Positions 57,749-64,000 of a DNA stretch of 64,000 bases are shown piece by piece (the first letter of the stretch is position 1; each line of letters begins with the position of its first letter). This DNA comes from Microcyclospora pomicola (taxonomy: Eukaryota > Ascomycota > Dothideomycetes > Capnodiales): contig NHNY01000025.1 of the NCBI GenBank assembly GCA_002786065.1, positions 186,001 through 250,000 of the forward strand. Reading direction: 5' to 3'. Both the position numbers and the translations under genes were made by a program. The notes under the pieces were generated by a model. The model made no database searches, had not been told where the DNA came from, and saw nothing but the letters and a program-made list of their open reading frames with translations.

Positions 57749-60326
57749 ATGCACACTGCCATGGATGGACCTCGCCGACCACAAAACATTGGTGTACATT
57801 CACCGGCAGGAAGTAGCACGGGCAGTTACGACACTCCATCATCCACGCCAATGGCACCAACTTCAGCACCTTATAGTGCTCCTGGACCACAAAGACCGCT
57901 CGAGCGGTATCCTTCTCCAAGTGCTAGCAGTCATGTTATGACACAACCTAACGGCATGAGCCAGCCTTATCAATACCCAAGCATGTCGAATGCAATGACA
58001 GCTCCGCCGGGTATGATACCGGAGCACTATATGTCGAACGACTCTTCGATGTCGGCCTCTGGAATGTCACCAACACATCCATCAGCTGCGGCACTCTCTG
58101 CCCAGAAGCGAGCATATCGTCAGCGTCGGAAGGATCCGAGTTGTGATGCTTGCAGGGAGCGAAAGGTCAAATGCGATGCGACGGACACGTCCAGCTGCTC
58201 GGAATGCTCCAGTCGTGGGGTGAAATGTCAGTTCACGAAGGAAACGAACAGAAGGATGTCCTCTATCAAGCAGGTGCAGGATCTGGAGAAGCAGCTCTCG
58301 CTGGCCAAACAACAGATCAACCAACTTCGCTCGATGCTGAAGGAAGGAAGTGTTCCTACAGATCTGGAAGGAGCTACCGCTACTATACCTGCTCTCCATC
58401 TGCCAGAGGTCAATCCGCAAGATCGTCGGCCGGGTCCACCAGCTATGGAAGGCTTCGAGGAGACAAGGAGAAACCTCCGGAACTACTCAAGAGGGATCTT
58501 CAAAGCCCCAGCCCCATACCATCTTCCCGGGCCACCTGCGGAGACTTCACCGCCAAATCCGCCGCTACCCCCGAAACACATCGCTGACCGGCTCGTATCC
58601 CACTATCATGGCTCCGTGCATGTATATGCCCCCATGTTGCATTGGCCAACATTCATGGCACAATACGAGAGTGTGTACAGTGCCGGCAGCTTCCAACACG
58701 CGACTAATTACTGGGTTGCAACGTTCTTCGGCGTCCTTGCTTGTGGAACCATGATGAATCCACGACCTGATACCCCTCCGCAAGAAGGTGAAGGAGCGCA
58801 ATTTCTAAACTCATGCATAATGCATCTCAATGTTTGGAGCGATGAGCTCACGATAGATGCAGCTCGTGCTTCGTTGATGATCAGCATATATCTTCTGGAA
58901 GTCAATGTGCGGTCTGGCGGCTGGATGTGGCTCGGGGCGGCTATACATGTATCACAAGACATCGGCCTACACACGGGCAAAGGATCGTTCTCGCCGATGG
59001 AGGCGGAGATGAGGAAAAGAGTGTGGTGGAGTGTCTATAACTGGGACCGGTAGGCTTCCATGCTTGTATGATCATGAACCTTACTGACAAGTTACCAGTG
59101 TTGTTGCGCTTGAACTTGGCCGGCCTCTGCAAATTGACGATGATGACTGCGATGTCGACGAGCCGACGCCTGTGGATGATGAGTACATCACCCCCGCTGG
59201 TATAGTGACGCCACCGCCCGGCCATGTAGCATCGAACAGCCTCGTCGCCATCATACTGATTGCCCGAATTACGCCTCAACTCAAGAAATCGCTCAAGGCG
59301 CGCACAATAGCGGCAACAGCGATAGTAACATATGACGAACATTTCAAGAGCATCATGGCCGCATACCCCGAACCTTTCCCGATATACTCACAAGCACCCT
59401 TAGATCCACGTCTCTTGGCTGCAACTAGTGCTCTGCAGGTTCTGCGTCTACACCTATATCGCCACAACATCGCACCTGGGAATCGAGCTCCAGATCGCAT
59501 GTACGCACTTGAGCGTTGTGTCTCGGTAGCCAAAGACACAGCGCATTACATCTACCGGTCCATTCAGCCAGGAAGCGCGCACTCACCCAGCCACATGGCG
59601 AGCTGGGCACAACGATTGCGGACGATGGCACCAGCTTTTCTCTGCTCACACCTATGGCGATGCACTCTCTTCGCGTGCATGTCTCTCGAGTTTGGCATCG
59701 CACTGGAGCTCGTGCAAGCATCTGCGGCGATTGGCGATCTGCGCGTCAACAACATCTCTTGTGGTCGATATCTAGCATTTTTCCTGGACAAGCTTATAGG
59801 TCGCGTTCGGACGGGAGCCACCAGAGCGGATCTCGGCACCGACGAGGAAATGCTCGCATACGCCAGCGGCGATATGCAGGGAGTCAGCGAAGAATCGTGG
59901 GCATGGCAGGGTAGTGAATCTGGATCGATGCTCATCTCGCAATCCGCACCGCGGTCCAAGCAAGACGGAGCGTCCTCTCCGTCCGGCCAGGAACTGCCGC
60001 GTGGTCCATTATCTGAGCGCGAGAAGCAGGAATGGGGAGGATGGGAGCACATCCAACGAACGCTCCAACAACTTCTGCACGATCAACAGAGCGCGCAGCG
60101 GAACTCGGCTCCTCCTCCACCACCAGCTTCTTCGACGAATTACTCGTCAGCCCCGTCACCCGCTAATCACTACCCGCCACCTCCACTGCCGCAGATGCAG
60201 ATGCAATCGGCGCCTACGAGTCTCGCCCCACCCGCGAACATGTTGCCACAACCTTCTACTTCGCCCGCACCGAGCAATGGCACGAATGGAGGTAGCAGTC
60301 GGATCAGCATCAAGGATATCATGTAA
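57749..60326 (+). CDS. Zn2Cys6 transcription factor with Fungal_trans domain
   Basis: Exons 57749-59049 and 59099-60326 (49-nt intron) encode 842 residues. A Ser/Pro/Met-rich leader of about 120 residues precedes QKRAYRQRRKDPSCDACRER and the zinc cluster, Cys132, 135, 142, 150, 153 and 160 (one residue longer in the central loop than usual). A coiled-coil dimer helix follows (SIKQVQDLEKQLSLAKQQIN). The Fungal_trans region has HYHGSVHVYAPMLHWPTFMA, SLMISIYLLEVNVRSGGWMW, AAIHVSQDIGLHTGKG and RKRVWWSVYNWDR; the join restores DRVVALELGRPLQIDDDDCD. The C-terminus is Pro/Ser/Gln-rich and ends SSRISIKDIM. This order is that of large nuclear activators of carbon or fatty-acid metabolism, but I cannot name the orthologue. 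A start at the next ATG (57761) is also possible. Confidence 0.93.
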
Positions 60327-60777
60327 TGTAAAGCAGATAGAACGACAAAAATGAAGCACCACGTCAGGAACATCTGCAGAAATTTTATCGGCTAGGGATG
60401 TGCAGTGCCTGATAGGGTTGTGGACTTCATGATAGCCGGGGAGACCCCAGGCGGAGTTATACGGATGCCTGAGGCCATACAGGAGCGTCGGTCCTTCCCT
60501 ACGCAGGCAATGTCCTCTGACTTACACCATTTACCTTACCAAAGATATTAATGTGTAACTCCAGCTTACCTTCAGCCCATGCGTCCTTGCATCCTTGCAT
60601 CCTCCAAGACCTGACGCTGGCTATCAGACTGCAGATCCGCTTGGCGTCGGAGCTGAGCTCTGTAGTGCTTACTGCTACTCGCTCCCGCCCTCGGACGATT
60701 CTCCAAGCCCACGACCTGAGCGGACAAGCGCCTTACAGGACTGGACGCAACGAATTTTCGTGAATCACATTGCAGTT
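60327..60777. other. Intergenic between two forward genes
   Basis: 451 bp holding the 3' end of the regulator gene and the promoter of the kinase-like gene. The downstream frame is open back to 60595 without an ATG, so part of this is probably leader. Nothing else recognised. Confidence 0.45.
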
Positions 60778-61635
60778 ATGGCGGACCCATTCGCCCGCCC
60801 GCCAACGCCCCAGGCCATGGTGCATCGCCTACCCGACAAGCCCGAGCGTCTCTCCGATCCGAAACCGAGCAGATTTCTCGTCATCGTCGTCGCCTCACAT
60901 GGCGTCGCGGGTAAGCTCCAGGTTGCCAAAGCCGTCGCCGCAGCGCTCGCATGTCTGCTGTTCCAAGGCGACAGCTTGCACGAGTCTGCCGCGAAAGCCG
61001 CGATGGTAGGCGCCGACGATGGAAGCGCAAACCACGGCCGCTATCAACGCATGTGGCTGTCCAAAATGACGCGCACCGGTCTGCTGTTTCCAGACGAATC
61101 TCGAGCGGCCGGCGCTGGGTTCAGCGGCTTCGGTGGGTCGTCTTCGACATCGACGAGTCGCCGCGGCTCTGCCAGCTCGGATGCTGCCTCTGACTCTTCG
61201 ACTTCTCAGGTGGCGAGCCTGGCAAGCAGCGTCATGTCGGCAGGTGCCACGAAGTTTGTCAACAGGCCGCTCGCAGCTATCCCATCATCAGCCGATGAAG
61301 AGCGCAGAGTGAATCCGGTTCTGATGGTGTTGACGCATCCGAAGCTCGAAGGGTGGCAGAAAGCTTGTATCAGGCAGTCGGTCGGCGAATATGCGATCGG
61401 CGTGATATTCGTGCCGTTGGATCAAGAAGACGAACAAGAGGAAGATGATCTGCCTATCCTCAGGCCTTTAGATCCCAGCACCATGACGAGCTTCGGCTCC
61501 TTGGCAAGTCTCAGCGTACAGAAACAGCGTCGCAACTGGGCTGAGGAGATTGTGATCAGGTTGGACGTCGACGCTGTGGTGGATGATCTGGCAGAAGAAG
61601 CGATAGAGAAGGTGCGAGATGTTATAATCGAGTAA
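60778..61635 (+). CDS. Gluconokinase-like P-loop protein with degenerate Walker A
   Basis: One exon of 285 residues. MADPFARPPTPQAMVHRLPD is followed by the strand FLVIVVAS and SHGVAGKLQVAKAVAAALAC, which has the position of a Walker A loop, then CLLFQGDSLHESAAKAAMVG and YQRMWLSKMTRTGLLFPDES. The FxxGDxLH motif and following Trp-containing helix match the gluconokinase (GntK) fold, where the Asp-x-x-His contacts substrate. The Ser/Thr that should follow the P-loop Lys is Leu46+1 here (AGKL), so ATP binding is doubtful. A Ser-rich insert (about 113-155) separates this from PVLMVLTHPKLEGWQKACIR and YAIGVIFVPLDQEDE. Related fungal proteins of similar layout are uncharacterised. The ATG at 60778 gives the conserved start; upstream there is only TTG. 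Confidence 0.83.
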   Translation: MADPFARPPTPQAMVHRLPDKPERLSDPKPSRFLVIVVASHGVAGKLQVAKAVAAALACLLFQGDSLHESAAKAAMVGADDGSANHGRYQRMWLSKMTRTGLLFPDESRAAGAGFSGFGGSSSTSTSRRGSASSDAASDSSTSQVASLASSVMSAGATKFVNRPLAAIPSSADEERRVNPVLMVLTHPKLEGWQKACIRQSVGEYAIGVIFVPLDQEDEQEEDDLPILRPLDPSTMTSFGSLASLSVQKQRRNWAEEIVIRLDVDAVVDDLAEEAIEKVRDVIIE

Positions 61636-62682
61636 TGTGAAGCGCCTGTGAATTGACACTGGACTTCAGTTCACGTGCATTTGCTCATCCTCTTTCATCT
61701 TCAACGTCTCGGTGTATATACGTATCGAGACTTGGCCACACTCGCTCTACGGGGCGGCGTACAAGCATCAGCCATGTGCGAGCGATGGGTGCCGTTCTAA
61801 TGCAGAATAAAGAGTCCTACGCAATAATATCGTATTACTTCATACGTTACCGGCACATCCGGTCTGATATCAAATCCCAACCAGGATCACGATCAAGCTT
61901 TCCGGGCCCATGTTGGGTTGGGTGCCGAGCGAGCCGAAACCAGGCCCAGGGAGCTTAGCACGACATGCAGTACGTCAGCGGGGCTGCAATGTTATGTTTG
62001 CAACACTCAGAGATCTAGAGTGCTGCAGCATGTTTATTGTTGTCGTTATACATCCATATACCCGAAGGCCAATGGACGAAGGATATGGAAGAGTATGCGC
62101 ACACGTGGTCTCGATGCAGTGCCTGAACCGTAGATGAGATGAAGTGGGCGGTACCTGGTTAGGGTTTTCTTTTTTCTGCCGTTTCCATGCTGACCGCAGC
62201 ATAGAGTAGTTCTAGTGGGGCAGCGGGGGGCGAGCTGTCAATGGCCACGAACACGTTGTTCCTTGTTGCTGAAGTCACACATTAGAGTGACTTCATCCCT
62301 TCTGCGACAGGATCGACTGTTGGTGAAGATGATAGGAGCTGGTGGTTGATGGGCTACGGGATGATGATAATGATGATGAGGGTGTTGGGCGCGTACGGTA
62401 CTTCTAACGACACGAGTCGATGCACCTCCAGGCCAATGACTTGAGCTAGAGCTTCCTGCATGCGGCACAACGCACTCTCCCTCGCTGTTCCTAGCTTCAT
62501 CATCATTTACTTTCCGACAACCAACAACTTGGAACTTGATCCTGATCTTATATACTCCTCCCTCTTCCATCGCTAGACACCAGCATCACTCTTTCTTACC
62601 ACAACCTCACATCACTTCCTGTACCTACCCATCCTACCCTACCCCTCCTCGAACACCACCCGCTCGTTCTCTCACCGCCAAC
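61636..62682. other. Intergenic, promoter of glutamate decarboxylase gene
   Basis: About 1 kb with no supported gene. The last 130 bp has a TATA-like element followed by a CT-rich stretch, typical of strongly expressed fungal genes. An ATGATG-rich simple stretch lies near 62359-62380. Confidence 0.5.
62548..62556 (+). promoter_or_regulatory. TATA-like element, GAD1 promoter
   Basis: TTATATACT lies about 130 bp before the glutamate decarboxylase ATG and is followed at once by the pyrimidine-rich CTCCTCCCTCTTCC, a common core-promoter layout in filamentous fungi. Confidence 0.45.
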
Positions 62683-64000
62683 ATGGTCCATCTCGGCCGC
62701 GTTACCACCGATGCGGAGATCGAGGACAAGTCCCTGGCCAACAAGCTGGGCATCGACCTCGACGCCCCCGCCGACGAGGACCTCTTCACCTCGAGCGTCT
62801 ATGGCTCTCGCTTCGCCGCCGCCGACTTGCCCAAGCATGAGATGCCCGAGAACGAGATGCCGAAAGAGGTGGCCTACCGCATGATCAAGTCAGTGCTCGC
62901 CAATGCTGAGAGTGTCGGATTGAAGGGTTTATATGCTGACTGGTTGTGTGCAGGGACGACCTTACCCTCGATGGTACTCCTACGCTCAAGTGAGTACTAC
63001 TCCCTCCCATAATCGTGGACATCTCCTTGCAACGAGTCCGAATTGCGTTACAAGCTCGAAGAGAAGGATGGGCATCGTTCAGCTGGATCACCACATATGA
63101 GACCGGCTCTAACATCCTCTCCAGCCTCGCATCTTTCGTCACCACCTACATGGAAGAGGAAGCCGAGAAACTCATGGTCGAGGCTTTCTCCAAGAACTTC
63201 ATCGACTACGAGGAATACCCCGTATCCGCCGACATCCAAAACCGCTGCGTCTCGATGATCGCCCGTCTCTTCAACGTCCCCACCGACGACAAGAACAGCA
63301 ATGCCATGGGCACCTCCACCATCGGTTCCTCCGAGGCCATCATGCTGGCCACGCTCGCCATGAAGAAGCGCTGGGCCAACAAGAGGAAGGCCGAGGGCAA
63401 GGACTTCAGCCGACCCAACATCATCATGAACTCGGCCGTGCAGGTGTGCTGGGAGAAGGCCGCGCGCTACTTCGACGTCGAGGAGAAATACGTCTACTGC
63501 ACCAACGACCGCTACGTGATTGACCCTGAGGAGGCCGTAGCGCTGGTGGACGAGAACACCATTGGTATCTGCTCGATCCTCGGCACGACCTACACTGGCG
63601 AATACGAGGACACCAAAGCCATCAATGACCTGTTGGTCGCCAAGAACATCGACTGCCCGATTCACGTGGATGCTGCTTCCGGCGGTTTCGTCGCGCCATT
63701 CGTCAACCCGAACTTGGTCTGGGACTTCCGCTTGGAGAAGGTGGTTTCCATCAATGTGTCCGGCCACAAGTACGGACTGGTCTACCCGGGTGTTGGATGG
63801 GTTGTCTGGCGTGACCCCGAGTTCCTTCCCAAGGGTAAGTCGGAGGAAGCAGGATTCAAACATATCTTCAACCACTGACCGTCCACATAGAGCTCATCTT
63901 CAACATCAACTACCTCGGTGCGGACCAGGCCTCCTTCACGCTGAACTTCTCCCGTGGCGCTAGTCAGGTCATCGGACAATACTACCAGCTCATTCGTCTG
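62683..64000 (+). CDS. GAD1: Glutamate decarboxylase (partial, first 354 residues)
   Basis: Exons 62683-62888, 62954-62989, 63125-63834 and 63891 to the window edge; introns 65, 135 and 56 nt. It converts L-glutamate to GABA and CO2 with pyridoxal phosphate in the cytosol, feeding the GABA shunt. The joins restore [38 protein letters not shown] and [20 protein letters not shown]. Group II decarboxylase motifs: [56 protein letters not shown] and [18 protein letters not shown], whose Lys296 should bind the cofactor. Exon 2 is only 36 nt. The start matches [15 protein letters not shown] of fungal homologues. The remaining about 170 residues, with any C-terminal tail, lie outside the window. Confidence 0.96.

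Noticed and set aside
57382-57816. 144-codon forward frame overlapping the start of the large Zn2Cys6 gene
   Set aside because: Lies in another frame, no domain; treated as an upstream frame in the leader.
63048-63875. 275-codon open frame on the reverse strand inside the glutamate decarboxylase gene
   Set aside because: It is the mirror of a GC3-biased coding exon; its translation has no domain and starts antisense to conserved decarboxylase motifs.

Overview
The window reads as nuclear DNA of a filamentous ascomycete (Pezizomycotina). It has single genes on both strands, introns of mostly 49-135 nt with GTRNGY donors and CTAAC-like branch points, three Zn2Cys6 regulators, and families typical of moulds: a fungal BTB/KCTD protein, a PHM7/CSC1 channel, class II cAMP phosphodiesterase, a thaumatin-like protein and glutamate decarboxylase. 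The style of several hypothetical proteins suggests Dothideomycetes; that is inference. I saw no rRNA, tRNA, CRISPR array or recognisable transposon gene.

Layout. 0-10 kb: start of an AMPK-type carbohydrate-binding protein (-, runs off the left edge), a BTB/KCTD protein (-), a Gtt1-like glutathione transferase (-) divergent from a tiny four-exon complex I subunit (+), and a membrane-anchored GH16 glucanase (-). 10-24 kb: a hypothetical protein (+), a nitrilase (-) divergent from a Zn2Cys6 regulator (+), a DDRGK/UFBP1-like ER-type protein (+), a 1298-residue CSC1-like mechanosensitive channel (+) and the low-affinity cAMP phosphodiesterase PDE1 (+). 24-45 kb: a Bni4-like PP1-docking protein (+) with a long leader, a glutamine-rich conserved fungal protein (-), adenosine kinase (-), an EST1/SMG7-like protein (-) divergent from a ZNF511-like C2H2 protein (+), a thaumatin-like protein with a split-off GPI-type tail (-) and an Xaa-Pro aminopeptidase (+). 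45-64 kb: a Zn2Cys6 regulator (+), adenine deaminase (-), a small two-exon hypothetical protein (+), a Ser/Thr-rich tandem-repeat locus, a larger Zn2Cys6 regulator (+), a gluconokinase-like protein with a degenerate P-loop (+) and the 5' part of glutamate decarboxylase (+, runs off the right edge).

Most neighbours are functionally unrelated housekeeping or regulatory genes. The best local functional link is the nitrilase/Zn2Cys6 pair, which shares a 766-bp divergent promoter. Adenosine kinase and adenine deaminase are both purine-salvage enzymes but lie about 14 kb apart. The strongest unusual leads are the DDRGK-like protein, the degenerate P-loop kinase relative, the thaumatin-like protein whose last exon adds a surface anchor, and the Ser/Thr-rich repeat locus. 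I found no convincing multi-gene novel system. Gene structures were derived by hand from splice signals and reading-frame continuity.
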